Shown piece by piece: positions 27,670-38,643 of a stretch of DNA of 64,000 nt (its first letter is position 1; every line of letters starts with the position of its first letter). Below the pieces are notes generated by a model. It made no database searches. It was not told where the DNA came from and worked only from the letters and a program-made list of their open reading frames with translations. This DNA is from Flavobacterium pisciphilum. Lineage in GTDB: Bacteria; Bacteroidota; Bacteroidia; Flavobacteriales; Flavobacteriaceae. Where the stretch lies: assembly GCF_020905345.1 (NCBI RefSeq), contig NZ_JAJJMO010000001.1:1178001-1242000 (forward strand). The letters run 5' to 3'. The translations under genes were made by a program, and so were the position numbers.

Positions 27670-28050
27670 ATGAAAAAAATCATATTTACCGAAAATGCTC
27701 CAGCTCCAATTGGTCCGTACAACCAAGCTGTTTTAAAGAACGATACTCTTTATGCATCTGGTCAAATTGCAATTAATCCTCAATCCGGAGAATTAATTAC
27801 AGATAACATTCTTGATGAGACAAAACAAGTAATGCAAAACATAGCTGCTATACTAGAAGCTGCAGATATGACTTTTGAACATATAGTAAAAGCAACCATC
27901 TTCATCATGGATATGAATAATTTTGCAGCTATAAACGGTGTATACGGATCTTATTTTGACGAAAAAACGGCTCCTGCTCGCGAAACTGTTCAAGTAGCTT
28001 GTTTACCAAAAAACGTAAACGTAGAGATTTCTATAATTGCAATACGATAA
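27670..28050 (+). CDS. ridA: RidA family 2-iminobutanoate/2-iminopropanoate deaminase
   Basis: 126 aa YjgF/RidA protein. It removes reactive 2-aminoacrylate and related imines made by PLP enzymes, protecting them from damage. Motifs: APAPIGPYNQAVLKND, YASGQIAINPQSGEL, and the C-terminal APARETVQVACLPKNVNVEI, which holds the catalytic Arg and the trimer site. Cytoplasmic homotrimer. It follows the LptD gene by 46 bases and may be cotranscribed with it, though the functions differ. Confidence 0.95.
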   Translation: MKKIIFTENAPAPIGPYNQAVLKNDTLYASGQIAINPQSGELITDNILDETKQVMQNIAAILEAADMTFEHIVKATIFIMDMNNFAAINGVYGSYFDEKTAPARETVQVACLPKNVNVEISIIAIR

Positions 28051-28452
28051 CAATCAGTATTCATGCCGTAGGTTGCAAATGCCACCTACGGCATATTTAC
28101 ACACTCCACACAAGCATATAACTTTATATATGCCTCTTCCTAAGTCATTCTTTTTTTTTTATAGCATCTGTATAATCATCTTTCATAAAAAAGAAGCTTT
28201 TTTTAACTTCTCTTTAATCCTCAATTTTAGTATCTCCTATCTTTTCTCGATACTAGACAATTTATCTTTTAAAACGATTCTTTTCATTAAAAAAAACAGA
28301 ACTACTCTATCTGCTTTCTTTTCCACTTGAACTTTAATCATAAATTACGACTTACCTCTTCATTAATTAGGAATAAATCAAATACTATATAAAATAAAAA
28401 AACCGCCTCAATTAATTGAAACGGTTCGTTATAAGTTTTAAATGTATGATTT
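28051..28452. other. Gap after ridA with two hairpins, no gene
   Basis: This 402-base gap between convergent genes contains an 11-base perfect inverted repeat at 28063-28073/28084-28094 (ATGCCGTAGGT/ACCTACGGCAT), not followed by a clear T-run within ten bases, and the mgsA terminator at 28401-28426. A 97-codon frame on the plus strand overlaps it but shows poor coding signs. Confidence 0.6.
28401..28426 (-). terminator. Terminator for the glycolysis cluster
   Basis: On the minus strand the stem AACCGTTTC/GAGGCGGTT (with two G-U pairs) is followed by a run of U. It lies 27 bases after the mgsA stop. Confidence 0.8.
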
Positions 28453-28836
28453 TTACAATTCTAACGCGATGGCATTTAATAACAACTGTGCAGAAGCTTC
28501 GTTGGTTGCTAACGGTACATTATGTACATCACAAACACGGATTAACATATTAATATCAACTTCATGAGCGTGGCTGGCAAGTGGGTCCTTAAAAAAGAAT
28601 ACCATTTGTGTTTTACCCTCAGCTACTCTTGCAGCAATTTGAGCATCCCCACCCATAGGACCTGAAAGCATTTTTTTAACTTTAAAACCAGCATTTGTGG
28701 CCTTACTTCCAGTAGTTCCTGTTGCGATAAGTTTAATATTTTCCTTAAGTAGGAGCGTTTTATTTTTATTTAAAAACTGAACCATGTCTGCTTTCTTTCC
28801 ATCATGGGCTATAATAGCAATCTCCATACTTTTCAT
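28453..28836 (-). CDS. mgsA: Methylglyoxal synthase
   Basis: 127 aa, shorter than the 152 aa E. coli enzyme but with all blocks. It converts dihydroxyacetone phosphate to methylglyoxal and phosphate, a bypass used when phosphate is scarce. Motifs: AHDGKKADM, GTTGSKATNAGF, SGPMGGDAQIAARVAEG, and ASHAHEVDINMLIRVCDVHNVPLATNEASA (read as separate segments), with the catalytic Asp in GGDAQ. Cytoplasmic. It is the last gene of the pfkA-gapA-kinase-mgsA series, 6 bases after the kinase gene, and ends in its own terminator. Confidence 0.95.
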   Translation of the reverse strand: MKSMEIAIIAHDGKKADMVQFLNKNKTLLLKENIKLIATGTTGSKATNAGFKVKKMLSGPMGGDAQIAARVAEGKTQMVFFFKDPLASHAHEVDINMLIRVCDVHNVPLATNEASAQLLLNAIALEL

Positions 28837-28842
28837 TTACTT

Positions 28843-29694
28843 TTATTTATTAGAAATATGATATGCAATAAGACCATCGATTGGACGTCTTAAAACATTA
28901 CCTAATTGCAATTCGTATTTATCAAAAGTCTCTTGCAATTCATCTTTTAAATAGTAAGCAATTGAACCTACAAAATGAATTGGCACTTCTTTGCAATTAT
29001 CAAATTGTTTGATGTAATTCTTAACAAATGATTTCATCCCTTTAAAGATGATTTTTCTACAAAACTCAGAATCTTTATGTTTGATTAAGAACTTAGCAAA
29101 AGTAGCCAAATAAGCATTAGGATTTGGTTCTTTATATAATTTGTTTTTAATAAAATCTGGATCCATATTGTATTCTTTTGCGAATTCAACAGCCAATTCC
29201 TGAGGCATTTTATTAAAGTAATACTTTCTAATTAATTCTTTTCCAAAAACATTACCACTACAATCGTCCATAGCAATATAGCCTAATGATTGTACTTTTT
29301 GATATAATTGCTTACCATCAAAATAACTACAATTAGAACCTGTTCCTAAGATACTAACAATTGCTTTCTCTCCTTTTGGAGTAGTAGCATATACTGCTGC
29401 ATATGTATCTTCATGAACTTCAATAATTGCATTAACGAAATATTCTTGAAAAATTTGAGATAGCGTGATTTTCATTCTATCTGTACCACAGCCTGCTCCG
29501 TAAAAGAACAAATGTGTAGCTGTATTTTTATTTTGTAAAATATCAAAACGGTCATTTAATCGAGTTACGACTTCGTCACCATCAAGAATTTCAGGATTTA
29601 ATCCTAAGGTTTGTGTTGTGAATAATATCTTGCCATTATCATCAATTGCTATCCAATCTGCTTTAGTAGATCCACTATCAACTATTAATTTCAT
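28843..29694 (-). CDS. BadF/BadG-family ATPase, likely N-acetylglucosamine kinase
   Basis: 283 aa member of the ASKHA (actin-like) sugar kinases. The phosphate-1 motif is DSGSTKADWIAID at the N-terminus, phosphate-2 and adenosine parts are IVSILGTGSNCSYFDGKQ and GSIAYYLKDELQETF. The catalytic region includes DDCSGNVFGKELIRKYYFN. It most resembles N-acetylglucosamine kinases of Bacteroidota, so should phosphorylate GlcNAc or a similar hexose, but substrate is inferred only. The gap of 6 bases to mgsA and the neighbours pfkA and gapA favour a role in hexose input to glycolysis. Confidence 0.8.
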   Translation of the reverse strand: MKLIVDSGSTKADWIAIDDNGKILFTTQTLGLNPEILDGDEVVTRLNDRFDILQNKNTATHLFFYGAGCGTDRMKITLSQIFQEYFVNAIIEVHEDTYAAVYATTPKGEKAIVSILGTGSNCSYFDGKQLYQKVQSLGYIAMDDCSGNVFGKELIRKYYFNKMPQELAVEFAKEYNMDPDFIKNKLYKEPNPNAYLATFAKFLIKHKDSEFCRKIIFKGMKSFVKNYIKQFDNCKEVPIHFVGSIAYYLKDELQETFDKYELQLGNVLRRPIDGLIAYHISNK

Positions 29695-29782
29695 TTTATT
29701 TTATTTAGTTTTCGGTTTAGTTTTTCATCCTGCAATATTAAGTGTAATTATTCACATTATTGAGAGTCAAACAAAATAATAA

Positions 29783-29815
29783 AAAATCCCGCTATCTATT
29801 CAATAACGGGATTTT
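29783..29815 (-). terminator. Terminator after gapA
   Basis: A 9-base stem AAAATCCCG/CGGGATTTT (29783-29791 with 29807-29815), with a smaller inner pairing in the loop and a U-run on the minus strand. It would separate gapA transcription from the kinase-mgsA pair. Confidence 0.8.
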
Positions 29816-29830
29816 GAAATGTATATAAAA

Positions 29831-30847
<1,017 letters not shown>

Positions 30848-30929
30848 TTATTTATTTTTTGTTTATTCTACTTATTTTCAAAGTCTAATTTCCTCACAAT
30901 AAACTTCAATTTTATTTTTTATTCTATTT

Positions 30930-31916
30930 TTATGTAGACATGATATCTGAAACGCGTAGCAATTCTCTATCTATCTCAGTTTTACCTTTAATAGCCTGTT
31001 CCAAAGGTGTTAATGTTACTTTGTCACTTTGTAAACCAACCATATAATTTGATTTTCCTTCAAGTAAAGATTCTACCGCTTTTACACCCAATCTACTTGC
31101 TAGTACTCTATCAAAACAAGAAGGTGAACCTCCTCTTTGCATATGTCCTAATACAGAAACTCTAACATCGTATTCTGGTAAATTAGCTTCAACATAATCT
31201 TTTAATTCGAATACATTTTTACCAATTTTATCTCCTTCTGCAATAACAACAATACTTGATGATTTTCCTGAAGCTTTACTTTTTTGAAGAGATTCTAATA
31301 ATCTTTCTAAACCTAAATCTTCTTCTGGAATAAGAATTTCTTCTGCTCCTGCACCGATTCCAGCATTAAGAGCGATATGACCAGCATCTCTTCCCATTAC
31401 CTCTACAAAAAACAAGCGGTTATGAGAACTCGCTGTATCACGTATTTTATCAATACAATCCACAACTGTATTTAGAGCCGTATCATATCCTAAAGTATGA
31501 CTCGTTCCAAAAATGTCATTATCTATAGTTCCTGGGATTCCCATGATTGGGAAATTATATTCTGAGTTGAATAATAGACCTCCGGTAAAACTTCCGTCAC
31601 CTCCTATTACTACAAAAGCATCAATTCCTGCTTTTAGAAGATTTTCGTGTGCTTTCTTTCTACCTTCGGGAGTCTTAAATTCCAATGAACGAGCCGATTT
31701 TAAAATCGTTCCTCCTTTATTTACAATATTATTTACACTTCGAGGTCCCATCTCTTTGAAGTCACCTTCAATCATTCCTTGATAGCCTCTATAAATTCCG
31801 ATACATTCGATGTTATGATAAGCACAAGTTCGAACTACTGATCGAATGGCTGCATTCATTCCTGGTGAATCTCCTCCTGATGTAAGAACACCAACTTTTT
31901 TTATTGTTTTTGGCAT
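30930..31916 (-). CDS. pfkA: ATP-dependent 6-phosphofructokinase
   Basis: 328 aa, the normal bacterial length. Motifs: the ATP loop GVLTSGGDSPGMNAAIR, GGDGSFTGG, PGTIDNDIFGT (catalytic Asp), and the fructose-6-phosphate site EVMGRDAGHIALNAG and LGHMQRGGSPSCFDR. GGDGS with Gly after Asp points to an ATP, not pyrophosphate, enzyme. Cytoplasmic commitment step of glycolysis. It is first in the minus-strand cluster with gapA, the sugar kinase and mgsA. Confidence 0.97.
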   Translation of the reverse strand: MPKTIKKVGVLTSGGDSPGMNAAIRSVVRTCAYHNIECIGIYRGYQGMIEGDFKEMGPRSVNNIVNKGGTILKSARSLEFKTPEGRKKAHENLLKAGIDAFVVIGGDGSFTGGLLFNSEYNFPIMGIPGTIDNDIFGTSHTLGYDTALNTVVDCIDKIRDTASSHNRLFFVEVMGRDAGHIALNAGIGAGAEEILIPEEDLGLERLLESLQKSKASGKSSSIVVIAEGDKIGKNVFELKDYVEANLPEYDVRVSVLGHMQRGGSPSCFDRVLASRLGVKAVESLLEGKSNYMVGLQSDKVTLTPLEQAIKGKTEIDRELLRVSDIMST

Positions 31917-32207
31917 TATTTAAGTATTAAAGTGTAAAATTAACAAACATTCACCACTATTCGGGCTATATTTATAATAAGTTAATAAAATCTGTTAAAT
32001 TCAAACGTTTTCGTTAATAAGTTTTCGGATACCAAAAAAAATCAATAAAATAAAAAAAGACATTTATTTTAATTGATAATTTAAAAATAACAATACCCGA
32101 TTGAAGTGTTACAAAATTTGAATACAATCAAATTTAAAGATAAGGAAAATAAGAGGCTTAAAAATAAAGATTAACAAAACTAAAACACATTAACAAAAGT
32201 TAGTGTG
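31917..32207. other. Intergenic region upstream of pfkA
   Basis: This 291-base stretch is AT-rich and holds the pfkA promoter (no clear TAnnTTTG match seen) and the end region of the tamB transcript. No gene or strong hairpin was found. Confidence 0.4.
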
Positions 32208-35200
32208 CTAATCTTCTTCAGGAACTAATCCCTGATTGTTTGGTTTTACCTTTTCTTTTTCTTTTTTATCCGTTTTTTTTGATTTTGAGAAATCAATATA
32301 ATCAGGATTTATAGACGAATCCTGAAAATCATCATGGGAGTTTGACCCCTTGATAGCACGTTCTAATTTATGACTTTTAAAGATTTTATTCACTAACTCT
32401 TTAAAAGTATCAAAATCAACTTCATAAGAAATACCCATACCTTGAGTATAACCAACTCCTTGACCTATATAATTAATATCATTTTCTCTATTAAACAGAC
32501 GCAAGTTCATAGTTCCGTCTTCATTAACTCTATATTGTACCTCGACATCTCCAACAATTGCCGATTCGTTAATTCCTCCTACTGGTACTCCTACCTTTCC
32601 GTTTATGGTAATTCTCTCATTTATTTGAGATGAAATTGTTGCTGCAAATTGACCGTCAGCCTCCTGACCAAGCCTTCTGTCGGCTGAAGTATATGTAAAG
32701 CCAATATCAATCTTATCGCTATCTGAATGAATTATCCCTCCTAATAAATTACTAGCTGTTTCAAACAAACTGCTCGAAAAATCAGATTGACTAACCCCCT
32801 CAGGACTCAAGAACCCTCCTGAAGACAGCAAATAAAGCGCTTGTGTTTGTCGAACATCTTTATCTACTAATTTATATTGAATCTCAGACTTCAACACATT
32901 ACTTACTGTTGGGAAATCGATATTAAAGTCAGGTTCTGGGCTTGTTAAATCCCCACGAATACCAATAACCACCTCTACAGGTACTTTTTTACTAAAAGAA
33001 GAATTCTCTAACAATACTGCTGGATTTGCAGATGTTTTATAAACTGCTTCAAGATTTAACTGCGCTTTCATAGGGTTACCTTCCCATGTAATCGAACCTC
33101 CTTTTCTTACTACAAACTTCTTATCAATTAATCCACCATATTTAAAATTATAAGTACCCTCATATGCTTGGAAATCTCCCCACATATTAAACTTACCAAG
33201 TGTGTTTATTTTAAATAATAGCGATCCAAATCCTTTTCCTTTCATTCCATGTCCTGAATTTCTATCTAAGATCACTTCTACCTCGGCATCAGGCGTTATA
33301 TCAAAATCAAACTCTAGTTCAAGACCATTATAGTTTTTTGTGTTTTCGACAATTCCATTTGCAAGGTTATATTTTTCTTTAGCAGTAATAAAATGAATAA
33401 AATTATTATCACTCATGGTTTGTGCATCATTAATCGGAATCTTCACTGATGTTCCTTTTTCTGATTTTGCATCAACTTTAATAAACAAAGCCGAAGTCAA
33501 CCCTTTAATAGTTGCTCTACCATTGATGAATGCTGTACCAAAATAAGCTGCATCTTCACTATCTTTAGTATCTAATGCTAATAATCTTTTCGAACTAATA
33601 TCCAGATCTAATTTCCAATCAGTAAAATTATTATGCTCTATAGAACCGTTTAAAATCCCTTTGGTGCCATATTTAGTATCCGTGATTGTATTATTTCTTA
33701 ATAAAAACTTTTCATCAGTTACATCAACAATTGTCTTATCACTTAATTGGTAATCTATATTTAAATAAGGAATTGTCATTCCTGCTTTGTCCAAATACAA
33801 ACGTCCGTTTACATCTGGTCTTTTTAAATTTCCAATTATAGCCGCATTTCCTGAGACATATCCTCTAATATTCGACAATACATCTCCTCCCAAAGTACTG
33901 AGAGAAGCTAAATTAAATGTGTCAAATTTTAACTGTAAATCGAGTATGGTTTCTTTATTGATAATTTCAAAGCTTCCAAACAACTTAAACAACTCTGATT
34001 TATCATTTTCTACAGTTGAATTTATTGTAAACTTTCTAAGATTTTCATCTCCAACAATATTAAAATTCAAAGCACCTAAATCAGTCTTATTTACATTCAA
34101 TTTATTTATTTGAATTGAAGCCGTTGGCTGAAAAACATTCTTCCTTTGCTTAAAGTTAATCTCACCATTGATATCACCATTTAGAACAAGTTTATCATTA
34201 GTAGGTGTGATTTTATTAAGGTCTACATCTTTAAAGCTTAATTTCAAGTCTTTATAATCGCCCTCTTTTATTTGTCCTACCAATTCTATTTGCTGGTTTT
34301 CATGAGACAGAATAATATTGTCGATATCAAAATTTTTAAATTTTTTATCAAAAACGATCTGATTGTCTGGTTCATCTTTCTCATTCAGATACCACATATA
34401 ATCTTTGAACTTCAACTCCGATTTATTAATTCCAACAATATTATTTTTATTCTTATCAATAGTATGATATAAATTGAAATTAAAATAATCTTCTCCTTTA
34501 GAACCTCCTTTAAATTCTGATCTTACAAATAAAGTATCCTTCATGGTTACATTAATCAAACTAAAATCACGCACCTTATAGTATTTTGTTTTAATACTAT
34601 CAAGCTCTATATAGGTGTTATACAAAGGGTTTTTATTGTCTACTGCTACTCTTATATTATCAAAAGTATTTTGTGCAGCTTTAATTTGAGGCGAATTAAA
34701 CTTAAGCTTAAACTCTTGTTTATCGGCATCAATTTTACCCCTTACAACTGTATTAGTTGCAAGTTCAATATCTGGATAAAAAATCTCAATAATTTTATTG
34801 TAAATAGTAAAATCAAAACGCAGAAACTGCCCTTTACTTACCTTCAATGGCTTGTAATTAGCATACAAGCTACCTACAGAATTGGTAACTAAATTTTCTA
34901 ATTGATTAAATTTATATTTACCTACGATTACCCCATTAACAACATCCGTAGAATTTATTGTTATGGTACGTATTTTATCTGCATCAAAAACTGAACTAAC
35001 ATTAACTTTATCAAAAACATAAGTAGATTTTGTATTTTGATAAACGGCATCATTAATACTAACATCCCCTTGAAGGTTTTCAATTGTATTTCCAGAAACC
35101 TGAACCACAACATCTCCTTTAAAAACAGATACTGAATCTTTAATGAATTTAAGTTTATTTAAATCGGCATTTTCGACATTAATATGAAAATCATATTTAC

Positions 35201-36668
35201 TATCTCTTCTGCTTAAATCTATCAAACCATCAAAGGTCATATTCAAGTTAGGGTCGTTTACAGAAAGCTTCCCTTTATAATGTGGCAATTTAAAATTACC
35301 ATTTAAGACAATATTACTATAAGTATAGTTATTGTAATTAAATTTCTGAACATCTCCTTTTATAACTGTATTTAAATATTTATCTGTAAATCCTTTTCCA
35401 TCGACATCAATATTTAGTGTTGTTTTTCCAATATCCTTTCGGCTTAATAAAGTACCTACATCAAAATTTTCTAAAACAATATTTCCTGAATAAGAAGCTT
35501 TATCAATAAAATCGATATTATTCATATTCAAATCAACAAGACCATTTCCTAAATCGGTTGTCATATAGAAATCGACATCCAATGCAGTTTTAGATACTTT
35601 TGCCTTACCGTCTATCGTGAATTTCCCTATTCGCTTTAATTCTTTGGGCAATTTTTTCCCTAAAACATTTGGCAATAAAACTACCAGATTATCATAACTA
35701 GAAGAGAGCTTGTCGAATTTTCCATTCATGAGAAACTCTTGTCCGTTTTTTCCAAAAAGATTTTTAAAATTAATATTCCCAACGATATTGGATTTATGCA
35801 AATCAGTTAACGTAAGTCGTTTAAGATTCAAATCATTTAAAGTCCCTTCAATTTTTGATTTCACACGGAAATATTGGTCTTTACCTAACTCTTTATAAAA
35901 ATAACGAATATCATTTGAACCTATATTAGCAGAATCTAAAGCAACATCAAACTGAACTTTATCAGTAAACTTAGCAAAATCCTCAATATGGTAGTTTAAT
36001 ATAGCTGCTCCATATATTTTAGAATATTTAGTCAAGATAGATAACTTTTCAAGCTTCATTTGCTTTTTAGTATAGCTAAATCTTGAGGTTAGATTAGCAA
36101 CATACAAACCTCTATGATCTAAAAATGATAACTTATGAATCCTTGTACTTACATCTGGCCCATGAAGCTTAAAATCGCTTATATGTGCATTTAATTTTGT
36201 AAAATCGACATCTTTTGGAACTACTCGATTCTCGTCGGTTAAAATAAAATGTCCATTGGTAATATAGGCATCCTTTGCAGTAAGCAAGAATTTTTTAGCA
36301 GAAGGAGCTGTTGGCTTTCCTGTTTCGAATGAATGAATAAACACATCAAGGTTGGTTTGCTTTTCATTTTTATAGGTTTTTAAGTTAAACAATAACCTTG
36401 TCAAACGAATTTCACCGAAAATCAAATCACCATCAAGAACTCTCTTGACTCCTAAAATATTTGTTTTAATTAAATCAGAATAGATTAAAGTATCTTTATG
36501 GTGATCCATTATTAAAACTTTTCTAAGTTTTACGCCACCAAAAACACTTACAGAAACTTTATCAACTGATATATGAGTACCAAAATCTGAGTTTAATGAA
36601 TCCGTAATATAACTTGCAATTTTGGTCTGAACCACTGGTAAAGACAATGCGATAGCCAATACTAACAA
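32208..36668 (-). CDS. tamB: TamB-like translocation/assembly module protein
   Basis: 1486 aa as read, a single-pass inner-membrane protein with a very long beta-taco rod crossing the periplasm and a C-terminal DUF490/TamB domain. The C-terminal part with GNPMKAQLNLEAVYKTSANP, ISSQINERITINGKVG and EVQYRVNEDGTMNLRLFNR is characteristic of the Bacteroidota TamB. The family takes part in lipid or outer-membrane protein transport. The TTG at 36668 starts inside the membrane helix; the frame stays open 78 bases upstream and encodes a basic segment that would complete a normal anchor, but no ATG, GTG or TTG exists there. The true start may be a rare codon or the sequence may contain a frame error. 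Confidence 0.85.
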   Translation of the reverse strand: MLVLAIALSLPVVQTKIASYITDSLNSDFGTHISVDKVSVSVFGGVKLRKVLIMDHHKDTLIYSDLIKTNILGVKRVLDGDLIFGEIRLTRLLFNLKTYKNEKQTNLDVFIHSFETGKPTAPSAKKFLLTAKDAYITNGHFILTDENRVVPKDVDFTKLNAHISDFKLHGPDVSTRIHKLSFLDHRGLYVANLTSRFSYTKKQMKLEKLSILTKYSKIYGAAILNYHIEDFAKFTDKVQFDVALDSANIGSNDIRYFYKELGKDQYFRVKSKIEGTLNDLNLKRLTLTDLHKSNIVGNINFKNLFGKNGQEFLMNGKFDKLSSSYDNLVVLLPNVLGKKLPKELKRIGKFTIDGKAKVSKTALDVDFYMTTDLGNGLVDLNMNNIDFIDKASYSGNIVLENFDVGTLLSRKDIGKTTLNIDVDGKGFTDKYLNTVIKGDVQKFNYNNYTYSNIVLNGNFKLPHYKGKLSVNDPNLNMTFDGLIDLSRRDSKYDFHINVENADLNKLKFIKDSVSVFKGDVVVQVSGNTIENLQGDVSINDAVYQNTKSTYVFDKVNVSSVFDADKIRTITINSTDVVNGVIVGKYKFNQLENLVTNSVGSLYANYKPLKVSKGQFLRFDFTIYNKIIEIFYPDIELATNTVVRGKIDADKQEFKLKFNSPQIKAAQNTFDNIRVAVDNKNPLYNTYIELDSIKTKYYKVRDFSLINVTMKDTLFVRSEFKGGSKGEDYFNFNLYHTIDKNKNNIVGINKSELKFKDYMWYLNEKDEPDNQIVFDKKFKNFDIDNIILSHENQQIELVGQIKEGDYKDLKLSFKDVDLNKITPTNDKLVLNGDINGEINFKQRKNVFQPTASIQINKLNVNKTDLGALNFNIVGDENLRKFTINSTVENDKSELFKLFGSFEIINKETILDLQLKFDTFNLASLSTLGGDVLSNIRGYVSGNAAIIGNLKRPDVNGRLYLDKAGMTIPYLNIDYQLSDKTIVDVTDEKFLLRNNTITDTKYGTKGILNGSIEHNNFTDWKLDLDISSKRLLALDTKDSEDAAYFGTAFINGRATIKGLTSALFIKVDAKSEKGTSVKIPINDAQTMSDNNFIHFITAKEKYNLANGIVENTKNYNGLELEFDFDITPDAEVEVILDRNSGHGMKGKGFGSLLFKINTLGKFNMWGDFQAYEGTYNFKYGGLIDKKFVVRKGGSITWEGNPMKAQLNLEAVYKTSANPAVLLENSSFSKKVPVEVVIGIRGDLTSPEPDFNIDFPTVSNVLKSEIQYKLVDKDVRQTQALYLLSSGGFLSPEGVSQSDFSSSLFETASNLLGGIIHSDSDKIDIGFTYTSADRRLGQEADGQFAATISSQINERITINGKVGVPVGGINESAIVGDVEVQYRVNEDGTMNLRLFNRENDINYIGQGVGYTQGMGISYEVDFDTFKELVNKIFKSHKLERAIKGSNSHDDFQDSSINPDYIDFSKSKKTDKKEKEKVKPNNQGLVPEED

Positions 36669-36874
36669 AAGTAGAATTAGTCCGATTAGGGAACGAGATA
36701 CTATTTTTTTTATTTTTCTGATACCGATTGTTTTTTTAGTTTTTCTTTAAATTTAATTTAGAGCAAACAAAGGAAGGTTCCTTTGATAAAAATTCTTTAA
36801 TTTTGGCTTCTACTTTTAAATAAAAAAAATCAAAATTTGATTCGTCAAATATAATTCAAAATTCGTGCCTTTAC

Positions 36875-37897
36875 ATGCAAAATCCTGAGGTTTTTATTCT
36901 TGCTATCGAAAGTTCTTGCGATGATACTGCAGCAGCTGTTTTACTTAACGACAAAGTACTATCAAATGTTGTTGCCAACCAGCTGATTCATACACAATAT
37001 GGAGGTGTTGTTCCTGAACTTGCGTCTAGAGCACACCAACAAAACATTGTACCTGTAATTGATGCAGCACTTCGTAAGGCAAATATAAAAAAAGAACAAT
37101 TATCAGCAATAGCATTTACCCAAGGTCCTGGACTTATGGGATCATTACTAGTAGGAAGTTCTTTTAGTAAATCATTAGCACTAGCCTTAAAAATCCCGTT
37201 AGTTGCTGTTAACCACATGCATGCACATATTCTGGCTCATTTTATAGATGAAGAAGGTTATGACAAACCAACATTTCCATTCTTAGCATTAACAATAAGT
37301 GGTGGTCATACTCAGATTATTAAAGTGAATGGTTTTTTTGACATGCAAATTATTGGAGAAACAACCGATGACGCTGTTGGTGAAGCATTTGATAAAAGTG
37401 CTAAAATTTTAGGGCTTCCCTATCCTGGTGGTCCTCTTATTGACAAATATGCACAATTAGGAAATCCTAAAGCGTTTCCTTTTACCAAACCTAAAGTTCC
37501 TGGACTTGATTTTAGTTTTTCTGGTTTAAAAACAGCTATTTTATATTTTATCCAAAAGAAAAAATTAGAAAACCCAAACTTCATTGAAGAAAATCTAAAT
37601 GATATTTGTGCTTCTATACAACATACAATTATTGAAATTTTAATGGATAAATTAAAATTAGCAGTAAAAGAAACTGGAATTACTCAAATTGCCATTGGTG
37701 GTGGTGTTTCTGCCAATTCTGGAATACGAAACATACTGAAAGAAAGCGAAAAAAAATACGGTTGGAAAACTTACGTCCCAAAATTTGAATACACTACCGA
37801 TAATGCTGCAATGATTGGAATTGTGGGTTATCAAAAATATTTATCTGAACAATTTGAAACAGCTGCTGTTGTTTCTAAAGCACGAATACAATTTTAA
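36875..37897 (+). CDS. tsaD: tRNA N6-threonylcarbamoyladenosine transferase subunit TsaD
   Basis: 340 aa, universal tRNA modifying enzyme that, with TsaB and TsaE, adds threonylcarbamoyl to A37 of ANN-decoding tRNAs. Signatures: AIESSCDDTAAAVL, GGVVPELASRAHQQNI, the iron-binding MHAHILAH motif, GGHTQIIKV, GLDFSFSGLKTAIL, and GGGVSANSGIR. Cytoplasmic. It diverges from the tamB gene (their 5' ends are about 200 bases apart) and is followed at 3 bases by rsmE. Confidence 0.98.
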   Translation: MQNPEVFILAIESSCDDTAAAVLLNDKVLSNVVANQLIHTQYGGVVPELASRAHQQNIVPVIDAALRKANIKKEQLSAIAFTQGPGLMGSLLVGSSFSKSLALALKIPLVAVNHMHAHILAHFIDEEGYDKPTFPFLALTISGGHTQIIKVNGFFDMQIIGETTDDAVGEAFDKSAKILGLPYPGGPLIDKYAQLGNPKAFPFTKPKVPGLDFSFSGLKTAILYFIQKKKLENPNFIEENLNDICASIQHTIIEILMDKLKLAVKETGITQIAIGGGVSANSGIRNILKESEKKYGWKTYVPKFEYTTDNAAMIGIVGYQKYLSEQFETAAVVSKARIQF

Positions 37898-37900
37898 ACT

Positions 37901-38611
37901 ATGCAATTATTTTACAACCCGAATATTGACGAAACAACCCAAGAATTTTCTTTTGACAAAGAAGAAAGTAGACATATTATAAAAGTATTACGAAAAAAAG
38001 ATTCTGATATATTACATGTAACAAATGGATTGGGTTACTTATTTGAAACCGAAATCACTTTGGCTTCTGATAATAAATGTACTGTAAAAATAATTTCGTT
38101 TGAAAAAGCACCTGACCCAAAATATCGTTTGCATCTTGCGGTTGCTCCAACCAAAATGAATGATCGTTTTGAATGGTTTCTAGAAAAAGCTACTGAAATA
38201 GGCATTCACGAAATAACTCCAATTATTTGCGATAGATCGGAACGTAAAGTAATTAATACAGAACGTTTTGAAAAAATCATTTTATCAGCAATGAAACAAG
38301 CAAACGAATTATACCTTCCTAAACTTAATGAAGCTATTTCGTTTAAAGAATTTATAAAACGTAAAAACGAAGGACTACAGTTAATTGCTCATTGTGAAGA
38401 AACGGACAAAAAATCATTAAAATCAGTTTTGAAACCAAATGAGAATGTAACCTTGCTTATAGGCCCTGAAGGAGATTTTTCTGAAAAAGAAATAGTTCTA
38501 GCTATCGAAAACGACTTTCAACCTGTTTCCTTAGGCAATACAAGATTACGTACTGAAACTGCAGCAATGGTTGCTTGTCATAGTGTCGCTTTTTTTAATG
38601 AAACAATTTAA
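37901..38611 (+). CDS. rsmE: 16S rRNA (uracil-1498-N3) methyltransferase
   Basis: 236 aa SPOUT methyltransferase. The N-terminal PUA-like domain (SRHIIKVLRKKDSDILHVTNG) is followed by the knotted SAM site with RPKMNDRFEWFLEKATEIGIHEI-type sequence (seen as TKMNDRFEWFLEKATEIG), LLIGPEGDFSEKE and LGNTRLRTETAAMVA. It methylates U1498 in the decoding region of 16S rRNA. It is tightly coupled to tsaD (3-base gap), and followed by a DUF4159 gene 32 bases on. Confidence 0.95.
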   Translation: MQLFYNPNIDETTQEFSFDKEESRHIIKVLRKKDSDILHVTNGLGYLFETEITLASDNKCTVKIISFEKAPDPKYRLHLAVAPTKMNDRFEWFLEKATEIGIHEITPIICDRSERKVINTERFEKIILSAMKQANELYLPKLNEAISFKEFIKRKNEGLQLIAHCEETDKKSLKSVLKPNENVTLLIGPEGDFSEKEIVLAIENDFQPVSLGNTRLRTETAAMVACHSVAFFNETI

Positions 38612-38643
38612 ATTTAAAAATACTAATCTCTGACTTTGCTGTT

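Noticed and set aside
28037..28330. 97-codon plus-strand frame after ridA
   Set aside because: It starts inside ridA in another frame, contains poly-Phe and poly-Ser runs from T-rich intergenic DNA, spans a hairpin, and has no family signs.
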